Shown: in pieces, positions 6,607 through 13,090 of the stretch | Layout: each line of letters opens with the position of its first letter | Numbering within the stretch: the stretch's first letter is position 1 | Assembly (NCBI GenBank): GCA_902766215.1 | Contig: CACXCV010000211.1 | Location: 1-18,626 of the forward strand | Reading direction: 5' to 3' | Origin: Oscillospiraceae bacterium | GTDB lineage: Bacteria; Bacillota; Clostridia; Oscillospirales; Oscillospiraceae | DNA length: 18,626 nucleotides | The notes under the pieces: generated by a model | What the model saw: only the letters and a program-made list of their open reading frames with translations | The model's database searches: none | Told to the model about the DNA's origin: nothing | Translations under genes and position numbers: made by a program

Positions 6607-8026
6607 AGCACTGGGCGGGCGGCTGATCCGCAGCGTTCAGCTGCGCTATGCCGCGGCCTATCTGCTGGTGACGGGGATGGTGCTGATCCTGCTCAACGTC
6701 TATCCGCTGCGGTTTGCGCAGGATCTGGTTTTCCGCACCAAGGAGGTCTCTGTCCTGGGCAAGGCGGAGATGGTGGCCTCGGCCATGGCGGGGCTGGACC
6801 GGCTGACAGCCGACGGCGTGCGGCAGGTGGTCGATCTGCTTAACGACGTGTCCTTCAGCCGGATGATCGTCACCGACGAGACGGGCGAGTGTCTCTACGA
6901 CTCGGCCTATGTCTCCGGCACAGAGGGGCGGTATGTGCTCTATCCCGAGATTGCCGCCGCGCTGGAGGGCAACGATGTGTTCTACTGCCGGTCGGGCGCT
7001 GCAAGCATCGAAAGCTGCGCCGCCCTGCCGGTGATCTACCGGGGGATGGTCATCGGCTGCGTCTATGCCATCGAAACCGACACTGAGCAGGCGGCGCTGC
7101 TGGTGGGCATCCAGCGCAACATGCGCAACATCACCTGGCTGATTCTGCTGGCGGTGACTGCGGTGTGCCTGGTCAGCGTGTGCCTGTTTTCCCGGCGGAT
7201 GGACCGGATTATGAACGCCATCCGCATTGTCCGCGAGGGCGAATACAGCTATAAGCTGGAGAGCAGCTCCCGCGACGAGCTGGGTGAGCTGGCCAAGGAG
7301 TTCAATGCCCTGACCGAGCGCATCCAGACCACCGAAACCATGCGGCGGCAGTTCGTCTCCGACGCCTCACACGAGCTGAAAACGCCCCTGGCGGCCATTA
7401 CGCTCATGACCGACTCGGTGCTGCAGAACGAGATGGACAAGCAGACCATCCTCGAATTTGTGGGTGACATCGGCGCAGAGGCCAACCGTCTGAGCCGCAT
7501 GACCGAAAAGCTGCTGCAGCTTTCGCGCCTGGAGAGCGCCCCCGCCACGGCGCTGGAGACGGTGGATCTGGCAAAGATCGTTGACAAGGTGTTCCGCATT
7601 CTCTGGCCCCTGGCCAACGAGCGCGGCATCTGCCTGAGCAGCCACATGGAAGAGAAATGCACCGTTCTGGCCCGCGAGGACGACATCTATCAGATTCTGT
7701 TCAACATTGCGGAAAACGGCGTAAAGTACAACCGGGACAACGGTACGCTGGAGATCCTGCTCTATCACCGGGACAGCAGCGTGGTGCTGATCTGCAACGA
7801 CGACGGCGTGGGCATCCCCGAGGAGGAGATGCCCCGGATCTTCGAGCGGTTTTACCGCGTGGACAAGGCGCGCTCCCGCGAGGCCGGCGGCTCCGGCATC
7901 GGGCTGGCGATTGTCCACGACATGGTGGAAAAATATCACGGCGCCATCACCGTGGCGGCCCGCAAGAGCGGCGGCACCCGATTTACCATCACCTTCCCGT
8001 GGCATGAGAGGGGGGTGGAGCAATGA
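6581..8026 (+). CDS. Membrane sensor histidine kinase (PhoR/WalK type)
   Basis: This 481-residue kinase should sense an extracytoplasmic signal and phosphorylate the response regulator encoded before it. It has a first membrane segment (about 23-41), an external domain of about 140 residues that resembles a Cache/PAS-like sensor, and a second membrane segment (about 184-203). A HAMP linker (about 204-255) leads to the dimerisation domain with H264 in SDASHELKTPLAAI. The ATPase domain has N-box N375/N379, DDGVGIP (407-413), FERFYRVD (421-428) and GGSGIGLAIV (436-445). No cytosolic PAS domain lies between HAMP and the histidine domain, unlike WalK. The start is GTG at 6581 inside the regulator gene, without a clear ribosome site, so translation is probably coupled; a later start would damage the first membrane segment. 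The stop overlaps the next gene as ATGA. Confidence 0.94.
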   Translation: MWAIISRLKALGGRLIRSVQLRYAAAYLLVTGMVLILLNVYPLRFAQDLVFRTKEVSVLGKAEMVASAMAGLDRLTADGVRQVVDLLNDVSFSRMIVTDETGECLYDSAYVSGTEGRYVLYPEIAAALEGNDVFYCRSGAASIESCAALPVIYRGMVIGCVYAIETDTEQAALLVGIQRNMRNITWLILLAVTAVCLVSVCLFSRRMDRIMNAIRIVREGEYSYKLESSSRDELGELAKEFNALTERIQTTETMRRQFVSDASHELKTPLAAITLMTDSVLQNEMDKQTILEFVGDIGAEANRLSRMTEKLLQLSRLESAPATALETVDLAKIVDKVFRILWPLANERGICLSSHMEEKCTVLAREDDIYQILFNIAENGVKYNRDNGTLEILLYHRDSSVVLICNDDGVGIPEEEMPRIFERFYRVDKARSREAGGSGIGLAIVHDMVEKYHGAITVAARKSGGTRFTITFPWHERGVEQ

Positions 8027-9363
8027 AGCGTGCGCTGACGCTTGCCCTGGCCTGCCTGCTGGCGCTGCTGTGCCTTGCCTGCACGGCGCAGCCGGCGCAG
8101 GAGGGAAACGCCCTGTTTTATTATCTGACTCCCTATGGGGAGCTGGAGCAGCTGGAGCCGCTGTTTCAGACCGAAATCCGCCAGCTGCCGCCCAATGCGT
8201 CGCTGGAAAAGCAGATTCAGACTTACCTGTACGGACCGCTGGATCAGAGTCTGCGCAGCCCCTTCCCCAATGGGGTCGAGGTTGTTTCGCTCTCGCTGGA
8301 CGAGAACACCCACATCCTGCGGCTGACCCTGTCGCAGGAATACGCCGCTCTGAGCGGCCTGCAGCTGTCGCTGGCCAATGCCTGCCTGACCTGGACGCTG
8401 ACGGAGAACCCGGCCGTCGGGCAGGTGCGCATCTACAGCGAAAGCGGCGAAGAAGTGATGAACGGCGCGCGCTATTTGACCCGGGACCAGTTCCTGACCG
8501 AGGCCGAGGCGCCCGAGCAGGAGTTCAGCTTTTGGCTGTACTTTGCCGATGAAAACCAGCGCTATCTGATCCCGGAGGTCCGGCACATTGTCGATACCGA
8601 AAGCGACTCGGCCGGCGTCTATATCCTGCACCAGCTGCTGGAGGGGCCGGCGCCCGGCAGCGGCACCCAGAAGACCATGCCGCAGGGCACGCGCCTGCTG
8701 GGCTTCCAGGTGGAAAACGGCGTGGCGCAGGTGGACTTCTCCTCTGAGTTTGTCGAGAATAAGCCGGAAACCGAGCTGGGAGAGCGCATGACCATCTATT
8801 CGGTGGTCGATTCGCTGACCGAGCTGGACAGCATCGACAGCGTAACCTTTCTGGTCGAAGGGAAAAAGCTGGAATACTACCGCTATATGCGCCTGTCCCG
8901 CCCGCTGGTGCGCGACGAATCGGCCATTGGCCCGGTGCAGACGGGCATCAACGAGTTTGACGCAACGCTGTATTACCAGTCCTGGAGCAGCGAATTCCTT
9001 GCCGCCGTACCCACGCGCATCCGGCGGGACGACACCGTCAGTATGGCCGAGCGGATTGTCCGCACGCTTATCGAAAGCAAGCCGGTCAACGACCTGCACA
9101 ACCTGATGCCGGCGGGGACCGAGCTGCGCTCGATCGACACCATCGAGGGCGTGTGCTATGTGGATCTGTCGGCGGAGTTCGGACAGATTGCCGGCGGCTA
9201 CGGCATGGAGCGGCTGGCGGTCAATGCGCTGATTGCCTCGCTGTGCTCGATTGACAGTATCCATTCCGTGGTGCTGAGCATTGAGGGCGGCGCGGGCGGC
9301 ATGCGCTACTATGACCTGAGCTACCCCATCAGGCCGCTGTCCAGCTGGTTTTTCCCATCCTGA
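8023..9363 (+). CDS. Lipoprotein with three GerMN-like domains
   Basis: This 446-residue protein has a lipoprotein signal (charged start, hydrophobic stretch, CLAC with Cys20 as the lipid site; Cys rather than Leu at -3 is atypical). Three similar alpha/beta units follow, at about 29-152, 168-290 and 313-432. The second and third are the clearest, each with a run like VAQVDFSSEF or VCYVDLSAEF and then a helix leading to SIDSV or SIHSVV and a final EG. This pattern is that of the GerMN domain, named after spore germination protein GerM of Bacillus, which has two copies; a third is unusual. GerMN proteins are thought to act at the envelope, perhaps on spore cortex or peptidoglycan, but no enzyme activity is established. 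Its ATG overlaps the kinase stop and follows a good GGGG/GGAG ribosome site. Co-expression with the two-component system suggests an accessory sensor or a target. Confidence 0.85.
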   Translation: MKRALTLALACLLALLCLACTAQPAQEGNALFYYLTPYGELEQLEPLFQTEIRQLPPNASLEKQIQTYLYGPLDQSLRSPFPNGVEVVSLSLDENTHILRLTLSQEYAALSGLQLSLANACLTWTLTENPAVGQVRIYSESGEEVMNGARYLTRDQFLTEAEAPEQEFSFWLYFADENQRYLIPEVRHIVDTESDSAGVYILHQLLEGPAPGSGTQKTMPQGTRLLGFQVENGVAQVDFSSEFVENKPETELGERMTIYSVVDSLTELDSIDSVTFLVEGKKLEYYRYMRLSRPLVRDESAIGPVQTGINEFDATLYYQSWSSEFLAAVPTRIRRDDTVSMAERIVRTLIESKPVNDLHNLMPAGTELRSIDTIEGVCYVDLSAEFGQIAGGYGMERLAVNALIASLCSIDSIHSVVLSIEGGAGGMRYYDLSYPIRPLSSWFFPS

Positions 9364-9380
9364 AAACGAGGTGCGACTTC

Positions 9381-10661
9381 ATGAACAGACTGCATCCGGA
9401 GACAATCTGCCTCTATGGCGGCTATACGCCGCACAACGGCGAGCCGCGGCAGATTCCCATTATCCAGAGCACCACCTATAAATATGACACCAGCGAGGCC
9501 ATGGGCAAGCTGTTTGATCTGGAGGCCGAGGGGTATTTCTACACGCGCCTGCAAAACCCCACCAACGACGCCGTGGCGGAGCGGATCACCGCGCTGGAGG
9601 GCGGCGTGGCCGGCATGCTGACCGCCTCCGGCCAGGCGGCCAACCTCTATGCCATTGTCAACCTCTGCGGCGCGGGCGACCATGTGGTGTCGTCCACGGC
9701 GGTCTATGGCGGCACTTTCAACCTCTTTGACGTGACGCTGCGCCGGCTGGGGATCGACTTTACCTTTGTCAACCCCGACTGCAGCGAGGACGAGCTGGCG
9801 GCGGCCTTCCGGCCCAATACCAGGGCGGTCTTCGGCGAGACGATTGCCAACCCGGCGCTGACGGTGCTGGACATCGAAAAGTTTGCCGCAGCGGCCCACG
9901 CCCACGGCGTGCCGCTGATCGTGGACAATACCTTTGCCACGCCGATCAACTGCCGCCCCTTCGAGTTTGGCTGCGACATTGTCACGCACTCCACCACCAA
10001 GTATATGGACGGGCACGCCGCGGCGGTGGGCGGCGCAATCGTTGACAGCGGCAATTTCGACTGGATGGCCCACGCGGACAAGTTTCCCGGTCTGACCACC
10101 CCGGACGAGAGCTATCACGGCAAGACCTATGCCGTGGACTTTGGCAGAAAGGGCTTTATTACCAAGGCGACGGCGCACCTGATGCGCGACCTGGGCGCGA
10201 TCCCTGCACCGCAGAACGCCTTTCTGCTGGGGCTGGGGCTGGAGACGCTGGCCCTGCGGATGGAGCGCCACTGCGCCAACGCGCAGCAGGTGGCCGGGTT
10301 TCTGGAGCGGCACCCCAAGGTCAGCTGGGTCAACTATCCCGGCCTGAAGAGCAGCCCGTACTATGCTCTGGCGCAGAAGTATATGCCCCACGGCACCTGC
10401 GGCGTGATTTCCTTTGGCGTGACCGGCGGGCGCGAGGCGGCGGTGCGCTTTATGGACGCGCTGCAGCTGGCTAGCATCGTCACCCACGTGGCCGACAGCA
10501 AGACCTGCGTGCTGCACCCAGCCAGCACCACCCACCGGCAGATGAACGACGCGCAGCTGGAGGCGGCGGGCGTGCGGCCGGATCTGGTGCGCCTGAGCGT
10601 GGGCATCGAGCATGTGGACGACATCCTCTCCGACCTGGCGCAGGCGCTGGAACGGGCCTGA
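9381..10661 (+). CDS. metY: O-acetylhomoserine sulfhydrylase (PLP-dependent, Cys/Met metabolism family)
   Basis: This 426-residue enzyme is predicted to form homocysteine from O-acetylhomoserine and sulfide in methionine synthesis. The Cys/Met-metabolism PLP fold is clear. It shows YTRLQNPT (54-61), SGQAANLYA (83-91), and an Asp182 in VDNTFATP that holds the cofactor nitrogen. Lys207 in HSTTKYMDGH is the Schiff-base lysine, and SVGIEHVDD closes the C terminus. The length and the insertion between Lys207 and the C-terminal domain (segment GLTTPDESYHGKTY) are typical of MetY rather than the shorter cystathionine gamma-synthases, which are the main alternative. A GAGGTG ribosome site precedes the ATG. 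It follows the lipoprotein gene by only 17 bases with no promoter or terminator between them, so it is probably the last gene of the same transcript, although its function looks unrelated. A terminator lies 26 bases downstream. Confidence 0.92.
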   Translation: MNRLHPETICLYGGYTPHNGEPRQIPIIQSTTYKYDTSEAMGKLFDLEAEGYFYTRLQNPTNDAVAERITALEGGVAGMLTASGQAANLYAIVNLCGAGDHVVSSTAVYGGTFNLFDVTLRRLGIDFTFVNPDCSEDELAAAFRPNTRAVFGETIANPALTVLDIEKFAAAAHAHGVPLIVDNTFATPINCRPFEFGCDIVTHSTTKYMDGHAAAVGGAIVDSGNFDWMAHADKFPGLTTPDESYHGKTYAVDFGRKGFITKATAHLMRDLGAIPAPQNAFLLGLGLETLALRMERHCANAQQVAGFLERHPKVSWVNYPGLKSSPYYALAQKYMPHGTCGVISFGVTGGREAAVRFMDALQLASIVTHVADSKTCVLHPASTTHRQMNDAQLEAAGVRPDLVRLSVGIEHVDDILSDLAQALERA

Positions 10662-10686
10662 ACACAGCAGAAAAGTGAACAGCAGA

Positions 10687-10720
10687 CGCGCCCCATCCCG
10701 GACGGGATGGGGCGCGCTTT
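10687..10720 (+). terminator. Rho-independent terminator after metY
   Basis: A perfect 13-bp GC-rich stem (10687-10699 with 10704-10716) closes a 4-base loop (ggac). It is followed by cTTTCTGT. It lies between metY and the convergent ttcA gene and may also stop ttcA transcripts, although the reverse side lacks a tight T-run. Confidence 0.82.
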
Positions 10721-10779
10721 CTGTCATGGATCTGTAGGCGCGAAGACCGGCAGGGGACGGAGCTGCCCGGCGGGGCAGG

Positions 10780-11520
10780 TCAGTCCTCGCGGCGGCGCAG
10801 GCGGCCGGGGTGATCCGGACCCCACTCCGGCAGCGGCAGGCGCTGCATGGCGCCGAAAATCCGCTCCTTCACGCCGGGATAATCCTCGCCCAGGCGATAG
10901 AGCAGCTGCTTGATCTCCTCGCGCTTGGTGCTTTTGTCCGCGGGGCAGAGGTTGTGGACCACCGGCAGGTCCATCCGCTGGGCAAAGTGGGTGATGGCCT
11001 GCTCGCTGAGATAGAGCATGGGGCGAATCTGGGTGATGCCGGTGCGGTCCAGCTCAGTCACCGGCTGAAAGCAGCTCAGCCGGCCCTCGTAGATCAGGCT
11101 CATCAGAAAGGTCTCCACCGCGTCGTCGTGGTGGTGCCCCAGCGCGATTTTGTGAATGCCGCGCTCAAGCATGGCGTTGTGCAGCGCGCCGCGGCGCAGC
11201 TTGGCGCACATGGAGCAGGGGTTTTTCTCCTGGCGATAGTCAAAGATAATCGGCCCGATTTTGGTGGGGATCAGCGTGTAGGGCACGCCCAGCTGCCGGC
11301 AGAACGCTTCCACGGGGGAGAAGTCCATCCCCAGGCCCATATCGGCGGTCATGGCCTCCAGCTCGAAGCCGCCGGGCCAATATTCCCGCAGCCTGGCCAG
11401 CAGAAGCAGGAGCGTCAGCGAATCCTTACCGCCGCTGACGCCCACGGCAATCCGGTCGCCGGGCGCAATCATGTGATAATCCTCGGCACACCGCCGGGTA
11501 AGCCCCATCAAACGCTGCAT
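10780..11520 (-). CDS. ttcA: TtcA-family tRNA 2-thiolation protein (PP-loop ATPase)
   Basis: This 246-residue enzyme is predicted to activate a tRNA cytidine with ATP and insert sulfur, as TtcA does at position 32. It has the PP-loop SGGKDS (29-34), the cysteine pair C102-x-x-C105 in NPCSMCAKLRRGAL, the LGHHHDDAVET motif (127-137), and C192 in the NLCPADKS segment. These three cysteines correspond to the iron-sulfur ligands of TtcA. It lacks the extra domains of TilS, the other PP-loop tRNA enzyme, and is somewhat shorter than E. coli TtcA. Firmicute members are commonly annotated this way, but their exact tRNA target is less certain. The start is supported by TCTGGAGG 8 bases upstream. Its mRNA leader would be strikingly pyrimidine-rich (complement of 11534-11600). 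No close-to-consensus promoter was found for it. Confidence 0.88.
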   Translation of the reverse strand: MQRLMGLTRRCAEDYHMIAPGDRIAVGVSGGKDSLTLLLLLARLREYWPGGFELEAMTADMGLGMDFSPVEAFCRQLGVPYTLIPTKIGPIIFDYRQEKNPCSMCAKLRRGALHNAMLERGIHKIALGHHHDDAVETFLMSLIYEGRLSCFQPVTELDRTGITQIRPMLYLSEQAITHFAQRMDLPVVHNLCPADKSTKREEIKQLLYRLGEDYPGVKERIFGAMQRLPLPEWGPDHPGRLRRRED

Positions 11521-11533
11521 ATGGTATTCCTCC

Positions 11534-11600
11534 AGATAAAAAAGAAAATTGAGATGAGAGAAAACGAGAGAACAGAAGAGAAAACAGGAGATACAGAGAG
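11534..11600. other. 67-bp purine-rich (plus strand) tract in the ttcA leader
   Basis: From 11534 to 11600 the plus strand is purine at 58 of 67 positions, mostly GA and A runs; the ttcA transcript would carry the pyrimidine-rich complement just before its ribosome site. No hairpin or clear promoter is visible in the tract. It may simply be an unstructured leader. Confidence 0.6.
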
Positions 11601-11637
11601 TTCATCCGAAGATAATCTGGTTTAATTAAAATAGCGG

Positions 11638-11666
11638 TTGACATTCGATTTTTACTATGGTATAAA
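11638..11666 (+). promoter_or_regulatory. Sigma-A promoter of rplM-rpsI
   Basis: TTGACA (11638-11643), a 17-bp spacer and TATAAA (11661-11666, continuing AAT) with TGG just before the -10 give a near-consensus promoter. Transcription would start near 11673, about 104 bases before the rplM start codon. Strong promoter strength fits a ribosomal protein operon. Confidence 0.88.
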
Positions 11667-11672
11667 ATAACT

Positions 11673-11776
11673 CGCGTGAAAAAGCGCCGCGCGGATTTTA
11701 TTGTAACGGTTCTGCGCGGCTTTGTCAAAAAAATTGATGCGGCATCTGCCGCCTCAGCCAGAAAGGAAGATTCATT
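11673..11776 (+). promoter_or_regulatory. Structured 5' leader of rplM-rpsI (candidate r-protein leader)
   Basis: The roughly 104-base leader can form two hairpins. The first is a 10-bp stem (11686-11695 with 11711-11720, one G-U pair) with a 15-base AT-rich loop, followed by TTTGTC and an A-run. The second is a 5-bp GC stem (11739-11743 with 11748-11752, loop atct). An L13 binding leader is known in Firmicutes; whether this is a homologue I cannot confirm. A ribosome site (AAAGGA, 11762-11767) follows. Confidence 0.5.
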
Positions 11777-12208
11777 ATGTCCACGACGCTCGCCAAGAAT
11801 GAGACTGTGCAGCGCAAGTGGTATGTGATCGATGCCGCCGGCAAGCCGATGGGCCGTACCGCCGTCACGGTTGCAAACCTCCTGCGGGGCAAGCACAAGG
11901 TTGACTTTACGCCCAACGTTGACTGCGGTGATTTTGTCATCGTGATCAACGCCGAGCAGGCCGTCCTGACCGGCAACAAGCTGGAGCAGAAGAAGTATCA
12001 GCGCCACACCGGCTGGATTGGCCACCTGAAAGAGACGAAGTATAAGGACCTCATGAACGAGCGTCCCGAATTCGCCATGGAGATGGCTGTTAAGGGCATG
12101 CTGCCGAAGAATTCCATCGGCCGTAACGCTGCCCGCCGCCTGAAGATCTATCAGGGCGCCGAGCATCCCCATGCCGCACAGAAGCCCGAAGCCTGGACGC
12201 TGGGTTAA
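11777..12208 (+). CDS. rplM: 50S ribosomal protein L13
   Basis: This 143-residue protein is a core component of the large ribosomal subunit that binds 23S rRNA early in assembly. Recognisable L13 features include KWYVIDAAGKPMGRTA near the N terminus, LLRGKHKVDFTPNVDCGDFV, the YQRHTGWIGHLKE segment and the AVKGMLPKNSIGR motif followed by LKIYQGAEHPH near the C terminus. The length is normal. An AAAGGA ribosome site precedes the ATG at suitable spacing. It is the first gene of the usual rplM-rpsI pair, 15 bases before rpsI, driven by the strong promoter at 11638-11666. Codon choice shifts towards the optimal codons of highly expressed genes compared with its neighbours. Confidence 0.98.
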   Translation: MSTTLAKNETVQRKWYVIDAAGKPMGRTAVTVANLLRGKHKVDFTPNVDCGDFVIVINAEQAVLTGNKLEQKKYQRHTGWIGHLKETKYKDLMNERPEFAMEMAVKGMLPKNSIGRNAARRLKIYQGAEHPHAAQKPEAWTLG

Positions 12209-12223
12209 AGGAGGTAACACATC

Positions 12224-12631
12224 ATGTACGAGAGCAAGAGACCTTATCAGTACGGCACTGGCCGTCGCAAGTCCTCCGTTGCCCGTGTGCGCGTCTATGA
12301 GGGCGGCACCGGCTCCATTACCATCAATGGCCGCGACATCGACGATTATTTCGGCCTGGACACCCTGAAGCTGCTGGTTCGTCAGCCCCTGACCGCCACC
12401 GGCCTGCTGGGCAAGGTTGACGTTATCTGCACTGTCGCCGGCGGCGGCGTGGCCGGTCAGGCTGGCGCTATCCGTCATGGCATTTCCCGCGCTCTGCTGA
12501 AGGTCAACGAGACCGAGTATAAGCCCACGCTGAAGGCTGCCGGTTTCCTGACCCGCGACCCGAGAATGAAGGAACGCAAGAAGTACGGTCTGAAGGCAGC
12601 ACGTCGTGCTCCTCAGTTCAGCAAGCGCTGA
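12224..12631 (+). CDS. rpsI: 30S ribosomal protein S9
   Basis: This 135-residue small-subunit protein has a C-terminal tail that reaches the tRNA anticodon loop in the P site. S9 motifs are clear: YGTGRRKSSVARVRV near the start, the GGG-rich VAGGGVAGQAGAIRHGISRAL segment in two adjoining parts, DPRMKERKKYGLKAARRAP, and the invariant end SKR. It starts 15 bases after rplM with a strong AAAGGAGG ribosome site. A T-rich terminator follows about 25 bases after the stop, so the operon holds only these two genes. Confidence 0.98.
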   Translation: MYESKRPYQYGTGRRKSSVARVRVYEGGTGSITINGRDIDDYFGLDTLKLLVRQPLTATGLLGKVDVICTVAGGGVAGQAGAIRHGISRALLKVNETEYKPTLKAAGFLTRDPRMKERKKYGLKAARRAPQFSKR

Positions 12632-12656
12632 TCGCTGCCTGTTTCAAAACCAGTTC

Positions 12657-12693
12657 AAAAGCACCGAGACCATACGGTCCCGGTGCTTTTTTT
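12657..12693 (+). terminator. Rho-independent terminator of rplM-rpsI
   Basis: A 15-bp stem (12657-12671 with 12676-12690, one A/C mismatch) closes a 4-base loop (atac) and runs into seven consecutive T residues (12687-12693). This is the most canonical terminator in the window. Confidence 0.93.
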
Positions 12694-12707
12694 GCTTGCC
12701 GCGCGGC

Positions 12708-12736
12708 TTGACAGACGCGGCACATTGTGATAGTAT
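12708..12736 (+). promoter_or_regulatory. Sigma-A promoter of the padR-DUF2812 operon
   Basis: TTGACA (12708-12713), a 17-bp spacer and TAGTAT (12731-12736) with an extended TG at 12728-12729 form a strong promoter. Transcription would start around 12743, inside the inverted repeat that follows. Confidence 0.82.
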
Positions 12737-12737
12737 G

Positions 12738-12765
12738 AATCTCGATATAACGAGATTCGATATAA
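12738..12765. promoter_or_regulatory. Palindromic operator at the padR promoter (likely PadR autoregulation)
   Basis: AATCTCG (12738-12744) and CGAGATT (12751-12757) form a perfect 7-bp inverted repeat around a 6-base AT spacer. TCGATATAA also occurs twice as a direct repeat (12742-12750 and 12757-12765). The element covers the predicted transcription start, where a repressor would block initiation. PadR proteins usually bind such AT-rich palindromes at their own promoters; that this PadR does so is inferred. Confidence 0.72.
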
Positions 12766-12778
12766 TGGTGGTGAGCAC

Positions 12779-13090
12779 ATGAGCGGCCCTCTGACCGAGC
12801 CAATGTATTATGTCCTGCTGGCTCTGGCGCACCCGGCCCATGGCTATGCCCTGATGCAGCAGATCCGGCAGCTGTCCCGCGAGCGGGTGCAGATCGGCCC
12901 GGGGACGCTCTACGGCCTGCTTTCGCGGATGCAGGACGACGGGTGGATTGTGCTGGAGGACAGCGACGGCCGGCGCAAGACCTATGCCCTGACGGAGCTG
13001 GGCCGGCAGGTTCTGCTGGCGGAATATGAGCGCCTGCGGCTGCTGCTGCGGGACGGCGCCTTTTTAACGACGGAGGAGGAAACAGGATGA
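12779..13090 (+). CDS. PadR-family transcriptional regulator
   Basis: This 103-residue protein is a short PadR-type winged-helix regulator, probably a repressor. The PadR pattern is visible throughout: LTEPMYYVLLALAHPAHGYA at the N terminus, the recognition region with IGPGTLYGLLSRMQDDGWI, and the wing DGRRKTYALTELGRQVL, followed by a short C-terminal helix for dimerisation. Members of this small subclass are about this length. A GGTGGTGAG ribosome site precedes the ATG. Its stop overlaps the start of the DUF2812 gene as ATGA, an arrangement common in Clostridia where PadR and DUF2812 proteins are paired. The palindrome at its promoter suggests it represses its own operon until an unknown ligand or membrane stress releases it. 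Confidence 0.93.
   Translation: MSGPLTEPMYYVLLALAHPAHGYALMQQIRQLSRERVQIGPGTLYGLLSRMQDDGWIVLEDSDGRRKTYALTELGRQVLLAEYERLRLLLRDGAFLTTEEETG

Noticed and set aside
10763..10778. Small hairpin (6-bp stem, loop ggcg) just beyond the ttcA stop
   Set aside because: The stem is short and no T-run follows on either strand, so it does not support a terminator call.
11554..11625. Possible small ORF (ATG, 23 codons) on the plus strand in the purine-rich tract
   Set aside because: It has no ribosome binding site, its composition is explained by the purine bias, and it lies upstream of the rplM promoter with no promoter of its own.
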